From: Coprobacter secundus | Lineage (GTDB): Bacteria > Bacteroidota > Bacteroidia > Bacteroidales > Coprobacteraceae | Assembly: GCA_000803105.1 (NCBI GenBank) | Contig: JTDA01000004.1 | Span: forward strand, 124,001 to 188,000 | Direction of reading: 5' to 3' | DNA: 64,000 nt | Part shown: one piece after another, positions 41,953 to 50,842 of the stretch | Layout: every line of letters starts with the position of its first letter | Position numbering within the stretch: the first letter of the stretch is position 1 | Program-made: the position numbers and the translations under genes | Notes under the pieces: generated by a model | Databases searched by the model: none | What the model saw: only the letters and a program-made list of their open reading frames with translations | Told to the model about the DNA's origin: nothing

Positions 41953-42105
41953 TTATTTAGCAAGAACTTCATTTACTTTTTCATTAGGAACCATTTCTTC
42001 CTGGAAGATATAAGCACCTGTCTTAGGAGATTTTACCATTTTAATCACCTTAGAATAAGTACGTCCTTCACCTTTTTGTAATGATGCAACGGTTTTCTTT
42101 GCCAT
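41953..42105 (-). CDS. DUF4295 small ribosome-associated protein
   Basis: A 50-residue basic protein: MAKKTVASLQKGEGRTYSKV continuing to ...YIFQEEMVPNEKVNEVLAK. It matches the DUF4295 family, found only in Bacteroidota and always next to L28/L33 genes, as here (10 bases after rpmG). The position and basic N-terminus point to a large-subunit protein. I recall a Bacteroidota-specific subunit, bL38, described from a Flavobacterium ribosome structure, and identity with that protein is likely but not something I can check here. Confidence 0.85.
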   Translation of the reverse strand: MAKKTVASLQKGEGRTYSKVIKMVKSPKTGAYIFQEEMVPNEKVNEVLAK

Positions 42106-42114
42106 GACCTAAAC

Positions 42115-42303
42115 TTATTTAATTTCTTTGTGAATAGTTACTTTTTTCAAGATAGGATTGTATTTTTTCAATTCTAATCTTTCTGTGGTATTTTTTCTGT
42201 TCTTGGTGGTAATGTATCTTGATGTACCAGGCATACCACTATTTTTGTGCTCTGTACATTCGAGAATTACTTGTACTCTATTACCTTTAGCTTTCTTTGC
42301 CAT
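42115..42303 (-). CDS. rpmG: 50S ribosomal protein L33
   Basis: A 62-residue basic protein, MAKKAKGNRVQVILECTEH ... SRYITTKNRKNTTERLELKKYNPILKKVTIHKEIK, the standard bL33 pattern. Only one Cys is present, so it is the zinc-free (C-minus) form. It lies between rpmB (11 bases upstream) and DUF4295. Confidence 0.96.
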   Translation of the reverse strand: MAKKAKGNRVQVILECTEHKNSGMPGTSRYITTKNRKNTTERLELKKYNPILKKVTIHKEIK

Positions 42304-42314
42304 CTTTCAATTAA

Positions 42315-42554
42315 TTATGCGTTTAAATACCCTTTTTCGGCAGCTTGTTTCAATGCAGCATCCAACCCCACTTTGTTAATGAGACGAAGCCCTGCAGCTG
42401 AAATCTTCAAGCTGATCCAACAATCCTGTTCTACCCAATAGAACTTCTTAGTAAACAAGTTGACATTAAATCTTCTTTTTGTGCGTCTCTTTGAATGCGA
42501 GACATTATTGCCAACCAATGCTTTCTTTCCGGTAATTTGACAAATCTTCGACAT
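42315..42554 (-). CDS. rpmB: 50S ribosomal protein L28
   Basis: A 79-residue basic protein, MSKICQITGKKALVGNNVSHSKRRTKRRFNVNL, the typical bL28 start, ending with ISAAGLRLINKVGLDAALKQA. First gene of the rpmB-rpmG-DUF4295 operon. No zinc-binding Cys pairs. Confidence 0.97.
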   Translation of the reverse strand: MSKICQITGKKALVGNNVSHSKRRTKRRFNVNLFTKKFYWVEQDCWISLKISAAGLRLINKVGLDAALKQAAEKGYLNA

Positions 42555-42851
42555 CGCTTTATCTTATTTTTTATTGATACTTTTTACTGCTTTCACAAAC
42601 AGAGTGCAAAGTAAATGATTTTACGAATACTATCCAAATTTTTTATTCATTAAATATTTCTCCATTTTCACTGCTCTATGATTATTTTAGCCTTCATATT
42701 TATCTGTCACGAAATATAACAAGCCAGATTCAACTATTTTTACCTCAAAAAGTATTTTACAAAATATTCAAAAGATATGTGCCAAATTTACAATGATTAT
42801 ATATCTTTACAAAAATTACCAACAGCAAGTACTTTATCAAAAACTGGACTT

Positions 42852-44006
42852 ATGAAAAAAATCGTCATTGCTCCTGATTCTTTCAAAGGCTCTCTGACCT
42901 CTCTGCAGGTTGCTCAAGCAATAGAAGAAGGAATACATATGACCCTTCCATCAGTCCACGTAATAAAAATCCCGGTTGCCGACGGAGGAGAGGGTACTAT
43001 GCATACCCTGGTTGATGCTCTTCATGGAATATACACAACATGTAAAGTATATAATCCTCTAATGCGTGAAATCACAGCAAAATACGGTATACTAAAAAAC
43101 TCCGACAGCTATACTGCGATCATTGACATGGCTTCAGCCAGTGGACTGACTCTACTTACGGAAAAGGAGAGAAATCCACTTATAACAAGCACTTATGGGA
43201 CAGGACAACTTATCGCCGATGCCTATGCCCGAGGGTGTCGGCATTTTATTATAGGAATAGGAGGCAGTGCAACTAACGATGCCGGCAAAGGCATGCTCGA
43301 AGCCCTAGGATGTAGATTTTTAGATGCCAATGGACATCCATTAGCCCAAGGGGGCGAATCCTTGAATCTACTATCCCACATCGATACATCAGGAGTAAAA
43401 ACATCCCTTCTACACTCTGATTTCACAATCATTTGTGATGTCAATAATCCACTTTACGGAGAATCAGGAGCTGCTCACATATTTGCCAGTCAAAAAGGTG
43501 CTTCATTTGCTGCTATAGAAATATTAGACAAAGGCCTACGCAGGTTTGCTTTCTGTGTAAAAAAACAATTTGGAATTGATATCGCCCATACGCCCGGAGC
43601 TGGAGCAGCCGGAGGTATGGGTGCTGCATTTACAGCATTTTTTAATGCTACACTCAAATCCGGGATAAAAGCCATATTCAAAATATTAGATTTCGAAAAA
43701 ATAATTACTGGAGCAGACCTAATTATTACAGGGGAAGGCAAAATCGATAAACAGACCCTCATGGGAAAACTTTCTCAAGGGATTCTTTTTGCCGCACAAA
43801 AAAAATCGATTCCAGTCATTGCTCTTGGTGGAACAATTGAAGACTGGAAACTACTTACAGATGCAGGATTCTTAGGTGTATTTTGTATACAATCATCTGC
43901 AATACCGCTCTCTCAAGCAATGCAACCTGAAATTACGATAGAAAATCTAAAACAAACTACATCTCAAATTATCAGACTAATATCGTTCAATCATCTTATA
44001 CCTTAG
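42852..44006 (+). CDS. glycerate kinase (type I, GlxK/GarK family)
   Basis: About 384 residues from the ATG at 42852. The frame is open from 42777, but the first 25 residues are not family-like and MKKIVIAPDSFKGSLTSLQVAQAIEEG is the canonical N-terminus. Other motifs: VADGGEGTMHTLVDAL, ASGLTLL, IGIGGSATNDAGKGMLEALGC, TPGAGAAGGMGAAF and ITGEGKIDKQTLMGKL. It phosphorylates D-glycerate to 2- or 3-phosphoglycerate. It is followed 4 bases later by the metallophosphatase gene, so the two are co-transcribed. Confidence 0.93.
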   Translation: MKKIVIAPDSFKGSLTSLQVAQAIEEGIHMTLPSVHVIKIPVADGGEGTMHTLVDALHGIYTTCKVYNPLMREITAKYGILKNSDSYTAIIDMASASGLTLLTEKERNPLITSTYGTGQLIADAYARGCRHFIIGIGGSATNDAGKGMLEALGCRFLDANGHPLAQGGESLNLLSHIDTSGVKTSLLHSDFTIICDVNNPLYGESGAAHIFASQKGASFAAIEILDKGLRRFAFCVKKQFGIDIAHTPGAGAAGGMGAAFTAFFNATLKSGIKAIFKILDFEKIITGADLIITGEGKIDKQTLMGKLSQGILFAAQKKSIPVIALGGTIEDWKLLTDAGFLGVFCIQSSAIPLSQAMQPEITIENLKQTTSQIIRLISFNHLIP

Positions 44007-44010
44007 TATT

Positions 44011-45231
44011 ATGAATCATACAAAATATTTATATTCAAAAGATAAGACTAAACATCGTAAATTGTATTTCATCATAGTAGCAATTTTTGCCGGACAACTA
44101 TTTCATACTCAAGCAAAAGAATCAGAATTCATTTTTACCTGTCAACCTTATTTACAACAAGTTTCCGGAACAGAAGCAACAATCATGTGGGCTACCAACA
44201 AAAATGCCGTATCATGGGTAGAAATTGCCCCTAACGACACATTACATTTTTATGCAACCGAACATCCCCAATTTTTTGACACGAATTTTGGTCGAAAAAA
44301 AATCGGAAAACTGCACAAAATCCGTATCACTGGACTTACACCTGCCACCTCATATCGTTACCGCATTTTTTCCAAAGAAGTTACTCATAAAGAACATCAG
44401 GATATAAGATACGGACGTATAATTGCCAACGATGTATACAAAGGAAAACCTTACATATTCTCCACTACAGTTCCTCAAAAAAATAAAATACACTTTGCCG
44501 TAGTAAACGACATACATGAAAATACAGAACGTTACTCTAATCTGTTTCATGCAATAGATTCTGCTTCATTAGACTTCATGGTACTCAACGGAGACATGGT
44601 AAATAAAATGGACTCCGCTCAACAAATGTATAAAAGTTTTATCAATACTTCTTCGCAACTATATGCTAAATCCATTCCTTTTTTTATGGTAAGAGGCAAC
44701 CATGAAACTCGAGGAAACTATTCGGAAGAATACGCCAATCTTTTCCCTTCTCCTACAGGACAGCCCTACTATTCTTTTTCCAGAGGTCCCGTATATTTCA
44801 TCGTACTTGATGGTGGAGAGGACAAACCTGATTCGGATATCGAATATAACGGACTCGCAGATTTTGATACATACAGAGATGAAGAAGCTATCTGGTTAAA
44901 ACAAATAATCAACTCAAACGAATATCGAAAAGCATCAGTTCACATTGTCTTGATTCATGTCCCCCCAATAGGTGACACCTGGCATGGGTTACTTGAAGTT
45001 CAATCAAAATTTATACCTATTCTCAATAATGCAGGAATAGACCTCATGCTTAGTGGACATATACACCGACATGCATATTACTCTCCAGACAAAACACTAT
45101 GCAAATTTCCACTATTAATCAATTCAAACCGCCATATTTTAGATATAACAGTTGACGACATGTATATAAATGTAAATATGATAAATGAGCAAGGCCTATC
45201 TGAAAAGCAATTTAAATTTGACGTAAAATAA
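44011..45231 (+). CDS. exported calcineurin-like metallophosphatase with N-terminal FnIII-type domain
   Basis: A 406-residue protein. A basic N-terminus precedes a hydrophobic segment (KLYFIIVAIFAGQLFHTQA, about 17-35), so it is exported or anchored. The purple-acid-phosphatase-like N domain (about 40-145; PYLQQVSGTEATIMWATNKNAVSWVEI) is followed by a catalytic domain with the ordered metal motifs VVNDIHEN, LNGDMVNK, RGNHETRG, LIHVPPIG and SGHIHRHAY. A phosphoester hydrolase in the periplasm is likely; the substrate is unknown. It follows glycerate kinase by 4 bases. A hairpin at 45266-45282 followed by T residues may end the transcript. Confidence 0.85.
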   Translation: MNHTKYLYSKDKTKHRKLYFIIVAIFAGQLFHTQAKESEFIFTCQPYLQQVSGTEATIMWATNKNAVSWVEIAPNDTLHFYATEHPQFFDTNFGRKKIGKLHKIRITGLTPATSYRYRIFSKEVTHKEHQDIRYGRIIANDVYKGKPYIFSTTVPQKNKIHFAVVNDIHENTERYSNLFHAIDSASLDFMVLNGDMVNKMDSAQQMYKSFINTSSQLYAKSIPFFMVRGNHETRGNYSEEYANLFPSPTGQPYYSFSRGPVYFIVLDGGEDKPDSDIEYNGLADFDTYRDEEAIWLKQIINSNEYRKASVHIVLIHVPPIGDTWHGLLEVQSKFIPILNNAGIDLMLSGHIHRHAYYSPDKTLCKFPLLINSNRHILDITVDDMYINVNMINEQGLSEKQFKFDVK

Positions 45232-45265
45232 CCAAACACATACATCACAGCCGTTTGCCCGATTC

Positions 45266-45282
45266 CTCTTTATAAAAAAGAG
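45266..45282 (+). terminator. possible terminator after the metallophosphatase gene
   Basis: CTCTTT (45266-45271) pairs with AAAGAG (45277-45282), followed by TTAGTTTTTTAA. The stem is short, so confidence is modest. Confidence 0.45.
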
Positions 45283-45338
45283 TTAGTTTTTTAATCACAA
45301 ATGCAAAAATCAAAATATTCTATTTTCTACACAACTCC

Positions 45339-46076
45339 TTAGACATTTTCTTTTCTGATAATTCTCTGTTTCAACGTTTTATAAAGAGTCTCCGTTTTTT
45401 CTTTATCAGTAAAGTTTATATATACAGGCTCCAGCGAACGCCGCATAATAAGGACATAAGGACCATGACCCTCCTCTAAATACAAAATTGCAGGCAAATC
45501 ATTATCCAGTAAAAAATGCCCCTTACGTATTTCCATCATCGAAAATCCATTTGTTCGTATACGTATTCCCGGCATACTATCGATGAGCTCTACCGACTCT
45601 ATTGTTTTCAACGGGAAACTTTGTCCATAACTTCCCGATATAGTAACATCCTTCATACTCAACGATACCGAAGGAGACCTGAAAGAATAAAATACAGCTC
45701 CACACAATGTCAACGCCACAACAATAACTACCCATACAGACTTAGAGCGATGATATAGCATATTGATATGTGTCCCATGAGAATATTTGTGAATCTGAAA
45801 AAATATATAGATAGTAATAGGAAATACAAACACAGGTACTAAGAAATTAATAATCATCGGAGAACCCACCAGCCGTAAAAAACAATGAGATGCAATAATC
45901 CCAGCCCCCATAATGACAAAACTATTACATATCATACAAGAAAGACGCCGAATATCTATCTTTTCTTTTTCATTCTTCGACAAAGTATTGTAACCAGCAA
46001 TAAAACAAGGAAACTTATACACTAAAAAACCTGCAATAATAAGTATACAGCCTGTTATATAATTAGCAAAATCCAT
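45339..46076 (-). CDS. DUF3784 family membrane protein
   Basis: A 245-residue protein. The N-terminal part has three TM helices with the DUF3784 look (ITGCILIIAGFLVYKFPCFIAGYNTLSKNEKEKIDIRRLS), a fourth helix spans about 110-130, and the C-terminal 110 residues form a soluble PH-like domain (LKTIESVELIDSMPGIRIRTNGFS ... VYINFTDKEKTETLYKTLKQRI). The Tyr-Asn-Thr-Leu-Ser/T plus Lys-Glu motif is the family hallmark. Function unknown. It is monocistronic, with convergent neighbours to its left. Confidence 0.75.
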   Translation of the reverse strand: MDFANYITGCILIIAGFLVYKFPCFIAGYNTLSKNEKEKIDIRRLSCMICNSFVIMGAGIIASHCFLRLVGSPMIINFLVPVFVFPITIYIFFQIHKYSHGTHINMLYHRSKSVWVVIVVALTLCGAVFYSFRSPSVSLSMKDVTISGSYGQSFPLKTIESVELIDSMPGIRIRTNGFSMMEIRKGHFLLDNDLPAILYLEEGHGPYVLIMRRSLEPVYINFTDKEKTETLYKTLKQRIIRKENV

Positions 46077-46483
46077 AGTATTATTTCATAATTATGTTAC
46101 AAATTTAATAAAATAGGAAGAAATTACTCCAAATAAATTTATTTTTTGCCCAATTATTCACAGACTACCAAACACAAATTATCACATTGCCAACAAAAAT
46201 TATCGAAATATAGGAAGAACTGTATAAAAGAATAACCAAAGAACAATTATTTATCTACCTTTCACATTTCTCCTGAGCAAAAGTCTCCCATTATTATGAT
46301 TGTAATTCTCCCCCCCCCTCTCGTTTTTAATCACTAAAAACTTCAAATTTACATTTCTACAATAAACTATCCTAAAAACTATTTTTCTAAGATTTTCGAT
46401 AATTAACGAGAAAAGCTTTTTTTTATTGTAAAAAAGAAGTACTTTTATAGCGATTTTAATCTGTTTTTAAAAAACTTAGGGAT
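46077..46483. other. 407-base intergenic region with a poly-C tract
   Basis: AT-rich divergent region without a gene. A run of nine C residues (46310-46318) is conspicuous in this low-GC setting. The 3' third should carry the promoter of the short secreted protein gene at 46484; no perfect TAnnTTTG box is present, only TACTTTTA near 46440. Confidence 0.4.
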
Positions 46484-46873
46484 ATGAAAGTGATAAAAAT
46501 TTCGGGTGTATTGCTTAGCTTGTGGCTGGTGGCAGCTTCAAGTGCTGCACAATCATTACTTCCGGATTATTGGAACGACTCATCCCATGAAGTAGCACAG
46601 CCCGTAGACAATGCTGATATGACAGAAGATAATTATGTATTTCAGGGTCAGTCATTAAATAGTGATCAGTCGGACGATGAAATCGAAATCTATAGTAGTG
46701 ACGGCTATATTTACATACGTTCCTCCAAAAAGCAATCGGCAAAAGTCTTTACTATTTTAGGACAATTGGTTTTCAATGGAAATGTAGGGCCTGGACTTAC
46801 AGAGATACAAATGCAACCACGAGGAATTTACATTGTCAAAGTTGGCTCAGTAACTCAGAAGGTTGCATTGTAA
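46484..46873 (+). CDS. short T9SS-type secreted protein
   Basis: A 129-residue protein: signal peptide MKVIKISGVLLSLWLVAASSAAQ, an acidic, low-complexity middle (about 25-65; DNADMTEDNYVFQG, SDQSDDEIEIYS) and a C-terminal stretch resembling a type A sorting domain (about 70-129; IYIRSSKKQSAKVFTILGQLVFNGNVGPGLTEIQM, GIYIVKVGSVTQKVAL). Little is left besides export and sorting signals, so it is either a minimal T9SS cargo or the surviving end of a longer protein. It is well separated from neighbours and followed by a hairpin at 46914-46947. Confidence 0.7.
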   Translation: MKVIKISGVLLSLWLVAASSAAQSLLPDYWNDSSHEVAQPVDNADMTEDNYVFQGQSLNSDQSDDEIEIYSSDGYIYIRSSKKQSAKVFTILGQLVFNGNVGPGLTEIQMQPRGIYIVKVGSVTQKVAL

Positions 46874-46913
46874 AATTGGGATTACACCTAACGCTAAAGA
46901 AACATTATTATAG

Positions 46914-46947
46914 AAAGCGGAATAAATTATTAAATTTATCCCGCTTT
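46914..46947. terminator. bidirectional terminator between the small secreted protein and rpiB
   Basis: AAAGCGGAATAAAT (46914-46927) pairs with ATTTATCCCGCTTT (46934-46947) with a single mismatch that becomes a G-U wobble on the minus strand. A GTTTTTTTG tract follows on the plus strand and an A-rich/T-rich flank on the other. It serves two convergent genes. Confidence 0.75.
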
Positions 46948-46984
46948 GTTTTTTTGAAACACTTAATCGAGCCTTATCGAAAAA

Positions 46985-47437
46985 CTATATTACAGGAATT
47001 TTTCCTATTCGCTTTTGATGCCTCCCTCCCTCAAATGGAGTAGAAAGAAATGTCTCAACTATTGATTTCGCTGTAGGATGATCAATAAACCGACCAGGCA
47101 TAACACAAACATTAGCATCATTATGCAAACGTGCTAAACGGCTTATTTCCTCAATCCAGCATAAAGCCGCTCTTATACTTTGATGTTTATTCAATGTCAT
47201 ATTTATTCCATTCCCACTACCACAAATAGCTATTCCGGGATAACATTCGCCTTTTTCAACAGCAATCGCTAAAGGATGGGCAAAATCCGGATAATCGACA
47301 CTTTCTGTCGAATAAGTTCCAAAATCATGAAAAGGAATATTTTTTCCAGTCAAAAGCTGTTTCACATACTCTTTCAACTCATAGCCTGCATGATCGCTTG
47401 CTAACCCTACTGGAATATTTTTTTTCAAAATTGTCAT
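46985..47437 (-). CDS. rpiB: ribose-5-phosphate isomerase B
   Basis: A 150-residue RpiB/LacAB family protein: IPVGLASDHAGYELKEYVKQLL, DFGTYSTESVDYPDFAHPLA, GIAICGSGNGINMTLNK (catalytic Cys region) and RLHNDANVCVMPGRFI. It interconverts ribose-5-phosphate and ribulose-5-phosphate in the non-oxidative pentose phosphate pathway. In many Bacteroidales a transketolase gene sits next to it, but not here. Monocistronic. Confidence 0.94.
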   Translation of the reverse strand: MTILKKNIPVGLASDHAGYELKEYVKQLLTGKNIPFHDFGTYSTESVDYPDFAHPLAIAVEKGECYPGIAICGSGNGINMTLNKHQSIRAALCWIEEISRLARLHNDANVCVMPGRFIDHPTAKSIVETFLSTPFEGGRHQKRIGKIPVI

Positions 47438-47492
47438 TTTGTTATCTGTTAGAATTCAAAAATATACAAAAGTAAAAAATACATTTGTATAA

Positions 47493-48929
47493 TCAACAAT
47501 TCTTCTTTAAATTAAATCGATGATCAATACAACTTGGCATTTCGTCAGGATAGTGTGTTACATATATCAATGTTTTCCCCGGACGATTACAAAACTTTTC
47601 AATAACAAACCCAGCCTTCTTTTTGTTCGCAATATCCAGTCCATGCAAAGGTTCATCAAGAATAAGAAGATCGGGATCCTTGACAAATGCACGAGCTAAT
47701 AAAACAAGACGTTGTTCTCCGGAAGATAAACTCAAAAACGAACGCTCATGCAAATGTAAAATTCCAAAAACTTCCATCCAGTTCATCGCAATACGTTCTT
47801 GCTCAGACGAACACTTCCGATAAAGTCCTACAGAATCAAAAAAGCCAGATCCCACAATCTGCACAGCAGGAACATTTTCCATATAATAAAGATGCATTTC
47901 GGGAGAAACATATCCAATACGTTTTTTTATCTCCCATATACTTTCTCCTGTACCCCGTTTTCGGTCAAAAAGATATAATGTATTAGCATACGATTGAGGA
48001 TTATCAGCATATATTAAACTTAAAAGAGTAGACTTTCCTGCCCCATTCGGCCCCAATAAAGCCCACTTTTCGCCATTCTTTACCTCCCAGTCGAGTTCTT
48101 TAAGTATGATACGTTTACCATATTTTATATTTACTTTCTCCATTCTGAAAGTAACATTATGTTCCGAAACTCTTGAAACCTGAATTGGCAGGCCGATATC
48201 TCGAAAACTTACGGGAAACAATTTCCTCATCAAAACTGTATCAGAAAGGAACTCTTCTCTTTTAACAGGATTTCCACATTCACAATTACAAATAGGAAGT
48301 ACATCTGTAATCATATCCGGTATATCTTGTGGATTCGACAATAAAAGAACTACATGTAACCCGTTTAACTCACTCATTTGTTTCAAAAGTTCATTCAGAA
48401 TACCTCGTGATGAAGCATCTAACCCAATAAAAGGATTATCGAGAATAAGAATACGAGGTCGAGTCAACAATATCCTGAATATAAGAAATTTACGAAGTTC
48501 ACCACTGGATAAATATATCACCAACTTATCAAGCATTTCTCCGATATTAAAATACTTGAAAAGTCCATCGATAACCTCATCATTCTGATTTTTATCCAAC
48601 AATTCACGTACTGTAGGGACACCGTCAGTTTCAGTAGAATGCCAACGCTGTTGGTAATAAGTCGTTTTGCTATCAGCAAAAGAATGAATATCCTTAAATG
48701 CTATAGACTTTATCTTTTCAGAAATATTTTCATCTTCATGAAAAATAATTTCACCCTCTCTCAATGCCAATTTTTTCTGCATTAAATCAGCCAATAGTGT
48801 CTTCCCCGCACCATTAGGTCCGATAATCGCCCATTGTTCTCCTTCTTTGATTTCCCAATTTATAGGTTTTCGAAATCGTAATTCAGGTATACGGGGAACC
48901 AAATCGTGTAATTTTAGAATCGTTTTCAT
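47493..48929 (-). CDS. tandem ABC ATPase (ModF/PhrA-like) without membrane domain
   Basis: About 478 residues from the ATG at 48929 (MKTILKLHDLVPR); the longer frame to 48986 begins with non-family sequence. Two ABC domains: Walker A GPNGAGKTLLADL and GPNGAGKSTLLSL; signatures LSSGELRKFLI and LSSGEQRLVLLARA; Walker B RILILDNPFIGLD and DLLILDEPLHGLD. The first Walker B has Asn in place of the catalytic Glu, so one of the two ATP sites is probably impaired. No permease or binding-protein gene is nearby. ModF-type proteins are annotated as molybdate or photorepair factors, but actual function is unclear. Confidence 0.85.
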   Translation of the reverse strand: MKTILKLHDLVPRIPELRFRKPINWEIKEGEQWAIIGPNGAGKTLLADLMQKKLALREGEIIFHEDENISEKIKSIAFKDIHSFADSKTTYYQQRWHSTETDGVPTVRELLDKNQNDEVIDGLFKYFNIGEMLDKLVIYLSSGELRKFLIFRILLTRPRILILDNPFIGLDASSRGILNELLKQMSELNGLHVVLLLSNPQDIPDMITDVLPICNCECGNPVKREEFLSDTVLMRKLFPVSFRDIGLPIQVSRVSEHNVTFRMEKVNIKYGKRIILKELDWEVKNGEKWALLGPNGAGKSTLLSLIYADNPQSYANTLYLFDRKRGTGESIWEIKKRIGYVSPEMHLYYMENVPAVQIVGSGFFDSVGLYRKCSSEQERIAMNWMEVFGILHLHERSFLSLSSGEQRLVLLARAFVKDPDLLILDEPLHGLDIANKKKAGFVIEKFCNRPGKTLIYVTHYPDEMPSCIDHRFNLKKNC

Positions 48930-49177
48930 ATCTTTAAAACAACTGTACAAAAATATGCAAATTAGTTTAGAGTGGTAAATAAACAATTAAGAAACATCTT
49001 TTAGTACCATTTACTATCTTATTCCAATATACCCAGTTTCCTAAACTTTAAATAAAAAAAGCAAATCATTATTGACAATATACATTTTATTTGAAAATAA
49101 AAGTACTTGATTATTAAAAATTAAGAAGATTTCGACAAAACGAGGGAAAACTGATAGAAACAAAAGAAGTTTTCTAT

Positions 49178-49185
49178 TATCTTTG
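49178..49185 (+). promoter_or_regulatory. -7 promoter element of the Omp85-type gene
   Basis: TATCTTTG matches TAnnTTTG, about 90 nt before the start codon at 49277. Confidence 0.45.
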
Positions 49186-49276
49186 TCGTACAATAAAAGC
49201 GCCAAAAATATCTGTAAAAAAACAATAAACTAATTTGTAACAATCCTCATTAAGGATAGATTTGAACATCCATTTT

Positions 49277-50488
49277 ATGAAAGAGATTAAAATTCTCACG
49301 GCTATATGCTTATTTATGATTTCGACAATTTCGGCGGCTACATTGACCGATAGCATACCAGCCGGAGAAATTCTTACAAATATCGTACCCGATTCTATCG
49401 ATTCGACGAAAACTACAGTCGACTCCATTACAAAAAAAAGAACTTTTTTCCGTCGTTTTGCCGACTATTTTGTTAATGCCAACAAACCTCATCCAAATAA
49501 AAAATTTGATTTCAGTATCATAGGCGGACCACAATATTCGAGCACAACCTCTTTGGGTATTGGCTTAGTTGCTGCAGGAGTCTATCGTATGGACCAGCAC
49601 GATACCATTACTCAACCATCAGTAATGTCCGTCTACGGAAACGTTTCGATTACAGGATTCTATTTATTAGGTGTACGCGGAACCAATATTTTTCCGGGAG
49701 ATAAATATCGGTTATTATACAATCTATATTTTTTCTCTTTCCCCAGTAATTTCTGGGGTTGGGGATACCACGATGGAGCCAATAAAGACAATAAAAGTAC
49801 CTACCTCAGATTACAAAACCAAGTAAAATTCGATTTCTTATTCCGTTTGTCCCATAACTTATACTTAGGACCGATGGTCAGTTTCGATTATGTTTCAGGA
49901 CGAGATTTTTCAAAACCCGAATTATTACATGGGCAAGAAAAAACGACCTTAACCACCGGAATTGGAGCCTCCATATCATATGATACCAGAGATTTGATAA
50001 CAAATGCTTACAAAGGTATATATGTTAAATTTGAACAAGGTATATATCCATCATTTATGGGAAATAAATATGCTTTTTATATGACAGACGTTATTGTAGA
50101 CTGGTACAAAAAGATATGGAAAGGAGGCGTCATAGCCATTGACTTCCATAGCAAATTTAACTACGGAGATGTGCCTTGGACAATGATGAGCCGTTTAGGA
50201 GGTGTTGCCCGTATGCGCGGATACTATGAAGGCCAATACAGAGATAATAATATAACCGAATTACAAGTAGAACTACGTCAGCACATATGGCGTCGTAATG
50301 GCATTGCAGTATGGGCTGGAGCAGCAAATGTATACAAAGATTTCAAAACATTCAATTTCAAACAAACACTTCCCAACTATGGCATCGGTTACCGTTGGGA
50401 GTTTAAAAAACGAGTAAATGTACGGCTCGATTTAGGCTTTGGAAAAGGCAGTACAGGTTTTATGTTTAACATCAACGAAGCATTCTAA
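49277..50488 (+). CDS. BamA/TamA-type (Omp85, surface antigen D15) beta-barrel protein
   Basis: About 403 residues from the ATG at 49277 (MKEIKILTAICLFMISTISAA, a signal peptide); a TTG at 49262 is in frame but less likely. After a linker (25-75) the protein is one beta-barrel with Omp85 C-terminal features: SYDTRDLITNAYKGIYVKFEQGIYPSFMGN, GDVPWTMMSRLGGVARMRGYYEGQYRDNN (the conserved R-G-Y/F strand motif), ELRQHIWRRNGIAVWAGAANV and the terminal NINEAF with a C-terminal Phe. POTRA domains are missing, so it resembles short Omp85 proteins of unclear role rather than BamA. Confidence 0.85.
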   Translation: MKEIKILTAICLFMISTISAATLTDSIPAGEILTNIVPDSIDSTKTTVDSITKKRTFFRRFADYFVNANKPHPNKKFDFSIIGGPQYSSTTSLGIGLVAAGVYRMDQHDTITQPSVMSVYGNVSITGFYLLGVRGTNIFPGDKYRLLYNLYFFSFPSNFWGWGYHDGANKDNKSTYLRLQNQVKFDFLFRLSHNLYLGPMVSFDYVSGRDFSKPELLHGQEKTTLTTGIGASISYDTRDLITNAYKGIYVKFEQGIYPSFMGNKYAFYMTDVIVDWYKKIWKGGVIAIDFHSKFNYGDVPWTMMSRLGGVARMRGYYEGQYRDNNITELQVELRQHIWRRNGIAVWAGAANVYKDFKTFNFKQTLPNYGIGYRWEFKKRVNVRLDLGFGKGSTGFMFNINEAF

Positions 50489-50842
50489 ATAACATCTTAA
50501 AAAAATGAGCGCCTTAATACCCTGAACTACTTGAATATAATCAACATATTTCATCACTAAAAAAATCGATATGCCATATTTTTAGAAGAATCTTTATATA
50601 ATCCAATAATAATTTACCATTGAAAAAGTCCCTATACATCATAATTATAACGACCAAATAATATTCAATATCTTAAATAGCGAAAAGAATAGATTTGAGG
50701 CAAAAAAGTATAACAAAATATGTAAAACACACAATGTTAATAAGTGATAATAATCAAACAATAAATAATTAACTGTATTGCATTTTTTATATTAAACACT
50801 TAATTTTGTAAGATACGTGAATGTTAATTTAAGCACCGGAAA
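50489..50842. other. 354-base intergenic region with the promoter of the NlpC/P60 gene
   Basis: AT-rich, no gene. At its right end is a promoter with both boxes (50778-50808). No terminator of the preceding gene was found. Confidence 0.5.
50778..50808 (+). promoter_or_regulatory. Bacteroidota-type promoter of the NlpC/P60 gene
   Basis: TTG at 50778-50780 and TAATTTTG at 50801-50808 with 20 nt between them, as expected for the -33/-7 consensus. Transcription would begin about 30 nt before the start codon at 50843. Confidence 0.65.

Noticed and set aside
46310..46318. Nine-C homopolymer as a phase-variation tract
   Set aside because: It lies about 165 bases before the nearest start codon, outside a recognisable promoter spacer, so length change has no obvious effect on expression.
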